The translations under genes were made by a program, and so were the position numbers. 14,073 nt of DNA from an uncultured Sediminicola sp. (lineage in GTDB: Bacteria; Bacteroidota; Bacteroidia; Flavobacteriales; Flavobacteriaceae), in contig CALHVB010000104.1 in NCBI GenBank assembly GCA_938039345.1, positions 1-14,073 of the forward strand, given 5' to 3'. This document shows positions 8,323-14,073 of the stretch, piece after piece. A model generated the notes under the pieces. That model searched no databases, was not told the DNA's origin, and saw nothing but the letters and a program-made list of their open reading frames with translations. The number at the start of each line of letters is the position of its first letter. Position 1 is the stretch's first letter.

Positions 8323-9153
8323 TTAAATAAAATTAATCATGATAGTATCTCTGTAATCTAGGCCTAATAAAGATGATGCGCCACCAACAGTATTTAAATC
8401 GCTCTTATAAATAGCTAATTCTACATAATCAGAAGAGTTAAAAAGGGCAACTAAATCTCCTGGGCCTTTGCGTTGACTTTTTTCTAAATCAAAATTTATA
8501 ATATCACTGTATTTATGATGAATTTTTGTAATTTTTTTATTCCGAGCACTTAATTCAAAATTGCGACCATTTCTATAAGCTTCAAACAAACTTTTCTGAA
8601 TGTTCGTTACAACATTACCATAATTATCTATATAAATTACACTGCCAACAATAGTTTTTCCATTATCGGTAACTCTAGGTGCAAATTCTTTTAGTTCTTT
8701 TAAATTACTAAATGGTTTACCAACAACTTCTAATGTGCCGCCACGTGCTATATGGCAAGCTGCTTTCACAAAAATATCCATTAAAGGAAAAGAACCTTGT
8801 GTAGCATTAGGCATATCTATTATCACAATTTTTTCTGGTTGTATTTCTGCGGTTATTAAACACATTACACCATTGTTTGCAATAATAAAATAATGACCAT
8901 CTATTAACACAATAATATGTTGGTTTTCTGGTGTTTGCTCAGAATCTACCCCCACAATATGTATGGTGCCTTTAGGAAAGCTTTTATAAGAATTTTTAAG
9001 AATATAAGCGCACTCTTGAATGTTAAAAGGATTTATAGCATGCGAAATATCAACAATTTTAGCATCCTCTAATTCACTATGGATAGTTCCTTTTATAGCG
9101 CCAACAAAATGGTCTTTGTATCCAAAATCAGTAGTTAAAGTAATGATTGCCAT
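8323..9153 (-). CDS. DUF62 / SAM hydroxide adenosyltransferase family protein (variant active site)
   Basis: 276 residues, normal for the family. Characterised relatives hydrolyse S-adenosylmethionine to adenosine and methionine, or are the fluorinase/chlorinase of actinomycetes. The N-terminal signature LTTDFGYKDHFVGAIKG (residues 6-22) is intact, including the Asp expected to hold the SAM ribose. The DISH segment (35-38) and the C-terminal barrel segment beginning near IVGSVIYIDNYGNVVTNI are also present. By eye, the usual VDPGVGTxRR segment is VDSEQTPENQ (69-78) and the usual HGRDxFaP is PLMDIFVK (123-130). The hydrolase triad Asp-Arg-His therefore reads D70, N77, P123, and the usual PDNG reads ANNG (92-95). 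This may be a Bacteroidetes-specific subfamily, so hydrolase activity should not be assumed. It is divergent from phoH and upstream of the 145-residue membrane protein. Confidence 0.88.
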   Translation of the reverse strand: MAIITLTTDFGYKDHFVGAIKGTIHSELEDAKIVDISHAINPFNIQECAYILKNSYKSFPKGTIHIVGVDSEQTPENQHIIVLIDGHYFIIANNGVMCLITAEIQPEKIVIIDMPNATQGSFPLMDIFVKAACHIARGGTLEVVGKPFSNLKELKEFAPRVTDNGKTIVGSVIYIDNYGNVVTNIQKSLFEAYRNGRNFELSARNKKITKIHHKYSDIINFDLEKSQRKGPGDLVALFNSSDYVELAIYKSDLNTVGGASSLLGLDYRDTIMINFI

Positions 9154-9173
9154 GCAACACTGTTGATATGTTT

Positions 9174-9206
9174 TTGGTTATGTAAACCGAATTTTAATTA
9201 TGTTTG
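9174..9206 (+). promoter_or_regulatory. Possible phoH-purC promoter
   Basis: TTG (9174-9176), a 22-nt spacer and TATGTTTG (9199-9206) fit the flavobacterial promoter, with a spacer near the long end. The leader to the TTG start at 9281 would be about 70 nt. Its -7 box faces that of the opposite promoter only 5 nt away. Confidence 0.5.
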
Positions 9207-9211
9207 TTAAA

Positions 9212-9241
9212 CAAAGCTACATAAAAAAATAGCGACGAAAA
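9212..9241 (-). promoter_or_regulatory. Possible promoter of the DUF62 gene
   Basis: On the minus strand TAGCTTTG (9219-9212) matches the -7 consensus. Nineteen nt upstream the expected TTG is TTT (9241-9239), so the -33 element is weak. The leader would be about 50 nt. Confidence 0.45.
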
Positions 9242-9280
9242 ATTTATCTTTAATAACGAACCATTTAATACCCATATTCT

Positions 9281-10234
9281 TTGAACGAACTTATTATAGA
9301 ACTTACAGATATTAGCCCAAGAGATTTTTTTGGCAGTCAGAACGAAAACATAGATTTATTAAAAAAATATTTTCCAAAGCTTAAGATTGTTGCTCGTGGA
9401 AGTAAGTTAAAAGCTTATGGAGATGAAGAGCTTTTAGAAGAGTTTGACAAGCGTTTTGAGATGATTACGGCTCATTTTGCAAAATACAATAAGTTAGATG
9501 AGAATAGTATAGAACGTATATTAACTAGTAATAGCGAGGCAGATTATGCATCTTCTGCAAATAGTGGAGAGGTTTTAGTGCATGGTGTTAATGGTAAGCT
9601 TATAAAAGCGCAAACCGTTAACCAGCGTAAATTAGTAGACGCAGCTCTTAATAACGATATGGTTTTTGCTATAGGACCTGCAGGTACAGGAAAAACCTAT
9701 ACAGGAGTAGCCTTAGCTTATAAGGCCTTAAAAGAAAAACAAGTAAAACGCATTATTTTAACAAGGCCGGCAGTAGAAGCAGGGGAGAACTTAGGTTTTT
9801 TACCTGGAGATTTACAAGAAAAGCTAGATCCATATATGCAGCCTTTGTATGATGCATTACGAGATATGATTCCTGGGGAACGTTTAACACAGTACATAGA
9901 AAACGGAACTATACAAATTGCACCTATGGCATTTATGCGAGGTAGAACTTTAGATAATGCCTTTGTAATATTGGATGAAGCTCAAAATACAACGCATGCC
10001 CAAATGAAAATGTTTTTAACCCGTATGGGTAAAAATGCAAAGTTTTTATTAACAGGAGATCCAGGGCAAATAGATTTACCTAGGCGTACAGTATCTGGTT
10101 TAAAAGAAGCTTTATTAATACTAAAAGATGTTCCGGGTATAGAAATTATTTACCTAGATGATAAAGATGTTATTAGGCATAAGTTAGTAAAGAAAGTAAT
10201 TGAAGCGTATAAAAATATAGAACATCAAAATTAA
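9281..10234 (+). CDS. phoH: PhoH-like ATPase (YbeZ type)
   Basis: 317 residues, normal for the PhoH/YbeZ family. A short N-terminal region with a KH-like segment (about 30-60, [13 protein letters not shown]) precedes the P-loop domain. Walker A is GPAGTGKT (132-139), and [16 protein letters not shown] (162-177) is a family signature. Walker B is FVILDEAQN (228-236, acidic pair D232/E233), and [10 protein letters not shown] (258-267) is the sensor-like motif. YbeZ-type proteins are ATPases linked to the RNase YbeY and rRNA processing; the exact role is unsettled. The start is TTG at 9281: an in-frame TAA lies at 9266, no ATG intervenes, and the encoded [17 protein letters not shown] is the conserved family N-terminus. 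purC follows after 16 nt, so the two probably form an operon. Confidence 0.95.
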   Translation: MNELIIELTDISPRDFFGSQNENIDLLKKYFPKLKIVARGSKLKAYGDEELLEEFDKRFEMITAHFAKYNKLDENSIERILTSNSEADYASSANSGEVLVHGVNGKLIKAQTVNQRKLVDAALNNDMVFAIGPAGTGKTYTGVALAYKALKEKQVKRIILTRPAVEAGENLGFLPGDLQEKLDPYMQPLYDALRDMIPGERLTQYIENGTIQIAPMAFMRGRTLDNAFVILDEAQNTTHAQMKMFLTRMGKNAKFLLTGDPGQIDLPRRTVSGLKEALLILKDVPGIEIIYLDDKDVIRHKLVKKVIEAYKNIEHQN

Positions 10235-10250
10235 GAATAGCAGTAAAAGC

Positions 10251-11210
10251 ATGAGTAATAATACCATTATATCTACCAATTTTAATTTTCCAGGGCAGAA
10301 AAGTGTTTATAAAGGAAAAGTAAGAGCTGTATATCATTTAGAGAATGATATTTTAGTAATGATAGCCACAGATAGGCTTTCTGCATTTGATGTAGTAATG
10401 CCAAAAGGAATTCCGTATAAAGGACAAATATTAAATCAGATTGCCACAAAAATGATGGCAGCAACAGAAGATATTGTGCCTAATTGGTTGTTAGCTACGC
10501 CAGACCCTAGTGTGGCGGTTGGTTATGCTTGTGAACCTTTTAAGGTAGAAATGGTTATACGTGGTTATATGTCTGGTCATGCAGCTAGAGAGTATAAAGC
10601 AGGGAAAAGAATGTTGTGTGGTGTTGCCATGCCAGAAGGGATGAAAGAGAACGATAAATTTCTGGCACCAATTATTACTCCGGCAACTAAAGCAGAAATG
10701 GGAGACCATGATGAGGATATTTCTAGAGAAGATATTTTAGCTAAAGGAATTGTATCAGAAGAAGATTATATTGTATTAGAAAAATATACAAAGGCTTTGT
10801 TCCAAAGAGGTACAGAGATTGCTGCTAAACAAGGTTTAATATTAGTAGATACAAAGTATGAATTTGGAAAAACAAAAGACGGTAAAATTGTATTGATTGA
10901 TGAAATACATACTCCAGATTCGTCTCGTTATTTTTATGCTGAAGGTTACCAAGAGAGGCAAGATAAGGGAGAAGCACAAAAGCAACTTTCTAAAGAGTTT
11001 GTACGCCAATGGTTAATAAGTAATAATTTTCAAGGTTTAGAAGGGCAAACGGTACCAGAAATGACCGATGAATATATTACAACAGTTTCTGATAGGTATA
11101 TAGAATTATATGAAAATATTACAGGAGAAACTTTTGTAAAAGCCGATATATCCAATATAGAAGAACGAATAGAAAAGAACGTTGTTGCTTATTTGGAAAG
11201 TCAAAAGTAA
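10251..11210 (+). CDS. purC: Phosphoribosylaminoimidazole-succinocarboxamide synthase (SAICAR synthetase)
   Basis: 319 residues, the longer form resembling the yeast-type enzyme rather than the roughly 237-residue E. coli form. It joins CAIR and aspartate using ATP to make SAICAR in purine synthesis, in the cytosol. Visible family motifs are [10 protein letters not shown], the nucleotide-binding start; [39 protein letters not shown], the substrate-binding segment; VDTKYEFG; and [13 protein letters not shown], the metal/ATP-binding segment. The sequence appears complete with all of these intact. It starts 16 nt after phoH and is followed after only 6 nt by the SGNH hydrolase gene, so the three are very likely co-transcribed. 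No other purine gene is in the window. Confidence 0.98.
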   Translation: MSNNTIISTNFNFPGQKSVYKGKVRAVYHLENDILVMIATDRLSAFDVVMPKGIPYKGQILNQIATKMMAATEDIVPNWLLATPDPSVAVGYACEPFKVEMVIRGYMSGHAAREYKAGKRMLCGVAMPEGMKENDKFLAPIITPATKAEMGDHDEDISREDILAKGIVSEEDYIVLEKYTKALFQRGTEIAAKQGLILVDTKYEFGKTKDGKIVLIDEIHTPDSSRYFYAEGYQERQDKGEAQKQLSKEFVRQWLISNNFQGLEGQTVPEMTDEYITTVSDRYIELYENITGETFVKADISNIEERIEKNVVAYLESQK

Positions 11211-11216
11211 ATTTAA

Positions 11217-11966
11217 ATGAATAAAAGAAGAGATTTTATAAAAGGGGTGTTATTAGGTTCTATAGGAATCAGTTTAATACCCTCTTGTAGCTCTTCTAGT
11301 GTGTTTAGATTTAAAAAAGGTCAGGTTGTAGGCTGTATAGGAGATAGTATTACACACGCAGGTAAAAATGGGTATGTAGAAAAGTTACAAGCTTATTTTG
11401 ATGAAAATTATCCAGATTTGTCTCTTAAATTTGTAAATCTTGGATTAAGCGGAGAAACTATTACTGGTTTAACAGAAGCAACACATCCAGGGCTAAGGCC
11501 TTTTCTTTTCTCTAGGTTAGATGCTGTTTTACAAAAAACAAGAGCAGATATATACTTTTTTTCATACGGTATAAATTGTGGAATTTACCAAGCCCCTAAT
11601 CCTGAGAAAGATTCTTTGTATAAGAAAGGAATTATTCGTTTTTTAGATGCAGTAACTAAATATAAAGCAAAAGCAATATTATTAACGCCACCGCCTTTAG
11701 CATTTATATCATATAACCCAACGGAAAGAGATAAGAGTTTACCATACACATGGCAAGAACCTTATCCTAATTATGATAAAGAAGTAATTACTAAGTTTAA
11801 AACAATAATAGAACAGACAACGCATTCTAGTGTTGGTAAAATAATAGATATATACACGCCATTATCTAATAATAGAAGTGTAGCTTACGATAAAGACCCT
11901 ATACATCCTAATAAAAAAGGGCAGGCTATAATAGTGAATGCAATACTAAAAGCATTAGGGTATTAA
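11217..11966 (+). CDS. SGNH/GDSL-family hydrolase, putative Tat-exported lipoprotein
   Basis: 249 residues. The N-terminus has a twin-arginine motif KRRDFIKG (residues 3-10), a hydrophobic segment and a lipobox-like LIPSC with Cys24, suggesting Tat export followed by lipid anchoring. SGNH blocks are visible: GDSIT with the likely nucleophile Ser44, Gly79 in GLSGET (block II), Asn120 in YGIN (block III), and Asp227/His230 in DPIHPN (block V). The family holds esterases, acetyl esterases and lipases. A secreted carbohydrate or lipid esterase is plausible, but the substrate cannot be read from the sequence. It begins 6 nt after purC, so it is probably expressed with phoH-purC although functionally unrelated. 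The ATG start is fixed by the Tat motif right behind it. Confidence 0.9.
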   Translation: MNKRRDFIKGVLLGSIGISLIPSCSSSSVFRFKKGQVVGCIGDSITHAGKNGYVEKLQAYFDENYPDLSLKFVNLGLSGETITGLTEATHPGLRPFLFSRLDAVLQKTRADIYFFSYGINCGIYQAPNPEKDSLYKKGIIRFLDAVTKYKAKAILLTPPPLAFISYNPTERDKSLPYTWQEPYPNYDKEVITKFKTIIEQTTHSSVGKIIDIYTPLSNNRSVAYDKDPIHPNKKGQAIIVNAILKALGY

Positions 11967-12002
11967 TAATTAAAAAGGCTTTTGTTTGAAAATAGATTAG
12001 AA

Positions 12003-12401
12003 ATGAAAGAGATTGATAAAATCGCATTTATAAGAATTAGTAAGGGGCAGATTTTAAGTACTAAATCAAAAGGGAAAACTAAATACTATATACCTGGAGG
12101 TAAAAGAGAGGTTGGAGAAACGGATGAGCAAACTCTAATAAGGGAAATTGGGGAAGAATTAAATCTGCGGATTAAAAGTAATACGCTTGAGTATGTTGGA
12201 ACTTTTAAGGCACAATCTGATGGAGCGATAGACGGAGTAATTGTAAAAATGACTTGTTATAAAGCTGAAAGTAATGGAAAAATGATACCTAAAAATGAGA
12301 TTGAAGAAATTAGGTGGTTAAATTATAAAGATTTAGATATAATATCTGAAGTAGATAAAAAAATCTTTAAATTTTTAAAAGAAAATAATCAATTAGAATA
12401 A
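12003..12401 (+). CDS. Nudix hydrolase
   Basis: 132 residues from the ATG at 12003; an in-frame TTG at 11982 would add seven residues but is less likely. The Nudix box spans residues 33-55: G33, E39, then REIGEEL with R47, E48, E51 and E52. This is the Gx5Ex7REUxEExGU pattern, except that the last Gly is Asn54. The catalytic and metal-binding Glu residues are all present. Family members cleave nucleoside diphosphates linked to another moiety (damaged nucleotides, ADP-ribose, NADH and others); no substrate-specific motif is recognised here. Downstream KMTCYKAES and EEIRWLNYKDLD fit the usual C-terminal half. The gene lies 36 nt after the SGNH gene and may be the last of that operon. It converges on the stress operon, with 62 nt between the stop codons. 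Confidence 0.9.
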   Translation: MKEIDKIAFIRISKGQILSTKSKGKTKYYIPGGKREVGETDEQTLIREIGEELNLRIKSNTLEYVGTFKAQSDGAIDGVIVKMTCYKAESNGKMIPKNEIEEIRWLNYKDLDIISEVDKKIFKFLKENNQLE

Positions 12402-12463
12402 ATTTTTTTTATTACAATGAATAACCTTATGAAAGGTGTTTTACTGTTAATGAATTACTATAA

Positions 12464-12916
12464 TTACTTTCTTTCTCCCATTATTCTTTCTCGATGAATT
12501 TTAATTAATTCTCTTCTAAAATCTTTTTCTGCTTTTAATAATTGTATTGTTTTTTTTGCAGAAATTACGGTGCTTATTTCTTTAATAAACAGGCTACTTA
12601 ATTTATGTTTCTCTTCTTGTAAGTTAGTATGCTTCAGAAGTAAACCACTGGCTTCTTCTTCAGAAATTATAGCAATATCTTTTAGTTTACTGTGAATATT
12701 TTTACGTTCTTTTTTGTGTAAAGCATCTCTTTTATCTTCATATGCATTGTAAACAGGCCAAAAGGCTTGGGCTTCTTTATTAGATAAGTTTACACGTTCT
12801 GTTATAAAAGCTGTTTTAAGTGCTTTTATTTTTTCTCTATTAGGTTTATGTTGTGCAATTATAGGCATGCTACATAATACCAATATTGTAATGGTGAGTA
12901 TATTTTTAATATTCAT
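12464..12916 (-). CDS. Spy/CpxP-like small exported protein of ECF sigma operon
   Basis: 150 residues. The signal peptide is about residues 1-22, with a hydrophobic core ending SMPIIAQ; Cys15 is not in a good lipobox (VLC). The mature part is highly charged and predicted mostly helical, with ITERVNLSNKEAQAFWPVYNAYEDKRDAL resembling the LTxxQ/Spy-CpxP type and the 'sensor of ECF-type sigma factor' proteins of Bacteroidetes. Such proteins act as periplasmic chaperones or stress sensors. The gene overlaps the end of the anti-sigma-like gene by 11 nt, so it is likely translationally coupled and the last gene of the operon. A role in sensing envelope damage for the sigma/anti-sigma pair is inferred from gene order, not from any binding motif. 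Confidence 0.8.
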   Translation of the reverse strand: MNIKNILTITILVLCSMPIIAQHKPNREKIKALKTAFITERVNLSNKEAQAFWPVYNAYEDKRDALHKKERKNIHSKLKDIAIISEEEASGLLLKHTNLQEEKHKLSSLFIKEISTVISAKKTIQLLKAEKDFRRELIKIHRERIMGERK

Positions 12917-13427
12917 TGTATTGTAAGTTTAATTCTTCATAATCTTCCATATTATTATCTAAATAATCTAGGATGTTTTCTTCTTTTAAATCTTTTGATA
13001 AAATATCATTCATATCTAATTCATGTACAGGTAAAACTTCTGCTATTTCGTATGAGGTTAAACCAACATCATTAATATCAAAATAGGTTTCTATTTCAGA
13101 ATTGGTAACAACATCAAAAGTAATATCTGTGGTTTTATTTAATTGTAAATTAATTAAGATTAATACACAAGCAGCAATGCCAATAGCAGCATAATAATAT
13201 TTTTTGTGTGGCTTTAAGGTAATTACTTTAGTTTTTTCAGCATCAGCTATCTTTTTTAAAATAGAGCTATCTACTTTTGTAAAGTAATCCACAGGAGTTT
13301 TAAAACCATTATCCTTAGGTATGTTAATAGTTTCTTCCTCAGTTATTTTATTTAATAGCTTAGAAGTAAAACTATCAAAGTATTCTTCAGGTATCTTAAA
13401 ATCTTTATGTTTGTTTGTCTTTTTCAT
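12906..13427 (-). CDS. Putative single-pass membrane anti-sigma factor
   Basis: 173 residues. The cytoplasmic N-terminal part (about 1-76) holds two copies of the same 32-residue unit: FKIPEEYFDSFTSKLLNKI (10-28) and FKTPVDYFTKVDSSILKKI (42-60). One membrane segment (about 78-94) follows. The outside part is acidic, ending in DYLDNNMEDYEELNLQYNEY. The F-K-x-P-x-x-Y-F motif occurs in Bacteroidetes proteins encoded right after ECF sigma factors. No zinc-binding His/Cys anti-sigma motif (ZAS type) is seen. Position (33 nt after the sigma gene, 11-nt overlap with the Spy-like gene) and topology support an anti-sigma role holding the sigma factor at the membrane; this is inferred. The ATG start is the first in frame. 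Confidence 0.8.
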   Translation of the reverse strand: MKKTNKHKDFKIPEEYFDSFTSKLLNKITEEETINIPKDNGFKTPVDYFTKVDSSILKKIADAEKTKVITLKPHKKYYYAAIGIAACVLILINLQLNKTTDITFDVVTNSEIETYFDINDVGLTSYEIAEVLPVHELDMNDILSKDLKEENILDYLDNNMEDYEELNLQYNEY

Positions 13428-13460
13428 TACTATAGTTTGACTATCAGTACTTTAAAAGGT

Positions 13461-14003
13461 TTAATTTGTTTTTAAATATGCTTCTATCTTTTTAGTTGCT
13501 ATATGATAGGATGCTTTTAGGGCGCCTACACTTGTCTCTAACACTTCTGATATTTCCTCATACTTCATTTCATCAAAATATTTCATGTTAAACACTAGTT
13601 TTTGTTTTTCGGGCAATGTAGCAATCGCTTTTTGTAATTTTAACTGAATCTCATCTCCCTCAAAATAGATATCTGCTTGTAAATTATGAGCTATTTTAAT
13701 TTGTAATTCCTCACTGTTTATACCTAGTTTTTTAGATTTTACTTTTAAAAAAGTTAGGGATTCATTAGTAGCAATACGATACATCCAAGAATATAACTTA
13801 CTGTCACCTTTAAATTTATCTATATTTCTAAATATTTTAATAAACGTGTTTTGTAATACATCGTCTGCATCGCTATGATTTAGTACAATTCTACGCACAT
13901 GCCAATATAGGCGTTCTTTATAAGTGTTTATAAGCACTTCAAAAGCCTTAGTCTGAGTTTCTTTTTTTTTTAATTGCTGTACTAAAATGTCTTCGTTAAG
14001 CAA
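13461..14003 (-). CDS. ECF-type RNA polymerase sigma factor
   Basis: 180 residues, normal for an ECF sigma factor. Region 2 (about 20-90) contains DADDVLQNTFIKIFRNIDKF for core binding and KLYSWMYRIATNESLTFLK for -10 recognition. Region 4 (about 123-180) contains LPEKQKLVFNMKYFDEMKYEEI and a helix-turn-helix ending SVGALKASYHIATKKIEAYL. It would direct transcription of a stress regulon including, most likely, this operon. The start is TTG at 14003: an in-frame TAA lies two codons upstream and there is no internal ATG before region 2. The only -7-like element upstream, TATCTTTA (14029-14022, minus strand), has no TTG at the right distance, so the operon may use a different, perhaps ECF-specific, promoter outside or at the edge of the window. 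Confidence 0.95.
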   Translation of the reverse strand: MLNEDILVQQLKKKETQTKAFEVLINTYKERLYWHVRRIVLNHSDADDVLQNTFIKIFRNIDKFKGDSKLYSWMYRIATNESLTFLKVKSKKLGINSEELQIKIAHNLQADIYFEGDEIQLKLQKAIATLPEKQKLVFNMKYFDEMKYEEISEVLETSVGALKASYHIATKKIEAYLKTN

Positions 14004-14073
14004 ATGTTATACTATTTAATTTAAAGATAAGACTTTAGAAATATGAAAAGGTTTAATTGTGTTTTTTAAATTG

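Noticed and set aside
10282..10709. Minus-strand open frames opposite purC
   Set aside because: Shadows of purC; Cys/His/Phe-rich composition typical of antisense translation.
12424..12437. Small hairpin ACCTT-ATGA-AAGGT between the Nudix and Spy-like genes
   Set aside because: Only a 5-bp stem and no proper T-run on either side; too weak to call a terminator for these convergent genes.
1..14073. CRISPR array, tRNA/rRNA, IS element, phage or defence system
   Set aside because: No spaced short direct repeats, no cloverleaf or rRNA signature and no transposase, integrase, nuclease or toxin motifs were seen; the only direct repeats are the coding Ig-like units.

Overview
The window is about two-thirds A+T. 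It carries gliding genes (gldF, gldG), a type IX secretion (T9SS) C-terminal sorting domain, promoters of the Bacteroidetes form (TTG about 19-22 nt upstream of TAnnTTTG) and few Shine-Dalgarno sites. Together these point to a member of the Flavobacteriaceae (phylum Bacteroidota), probably a marine glycan-using one. No tRNA, rRNA, CRISPR array, insertion sequence or phage gene was seen.

Layout. (1) Positions 2-3823 (+) hold the 3' part of a very large secreted, multi-domain carbohydrate-binding protein. Its domains are Ca-binding loops, a lectin-like region, malectin, four 95-residue Ig-like repeats split by a CBM6, an unassigned tail domain and a type A sorting domain. It ends at a strong terminator. 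(2) On the minus strand, positions 9153-4063 read: SAM hydrolase-like protein (DUF62 family), a small one-TM protein of unknown function, gldF, gldG, dnaN, then a terminator. (3) Divergent from that, positions 9281-12401 (+) hold phoH, purC, a Tat/lipoprotein SGNH hydrolase and a Nudix hydrolase. (4) On the minus strand, 14003-12464 is a three-gene stress-type operon: ECF sigma factor, one-TM anti-sigma-like protein, and a small exported Spy/CpxP-like protein.

How the genes relate. gldF and gldG overlap by one base and have a near-perfect promoter of their own. GldFG with a GldA ATPase (not in this window) forms the gliding-associated ABC transporter. dnaN, phoH and purC are housekeeping genes. 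The sigma/anti-sigma/Spy-like cassette looks like an envelope-stress module.

Most of the window is conserved flavobacterial core genome. I do not see a clear new defence or mobile system. The points most worth a second look are the mosaic 285-nt repeats of the first gene, the apparent loss of two of the three catalytic-triad residues in the DUF62 protein, the face-to-face promoters before phoH, and the internally duplicated anti-sigma N-terminus.
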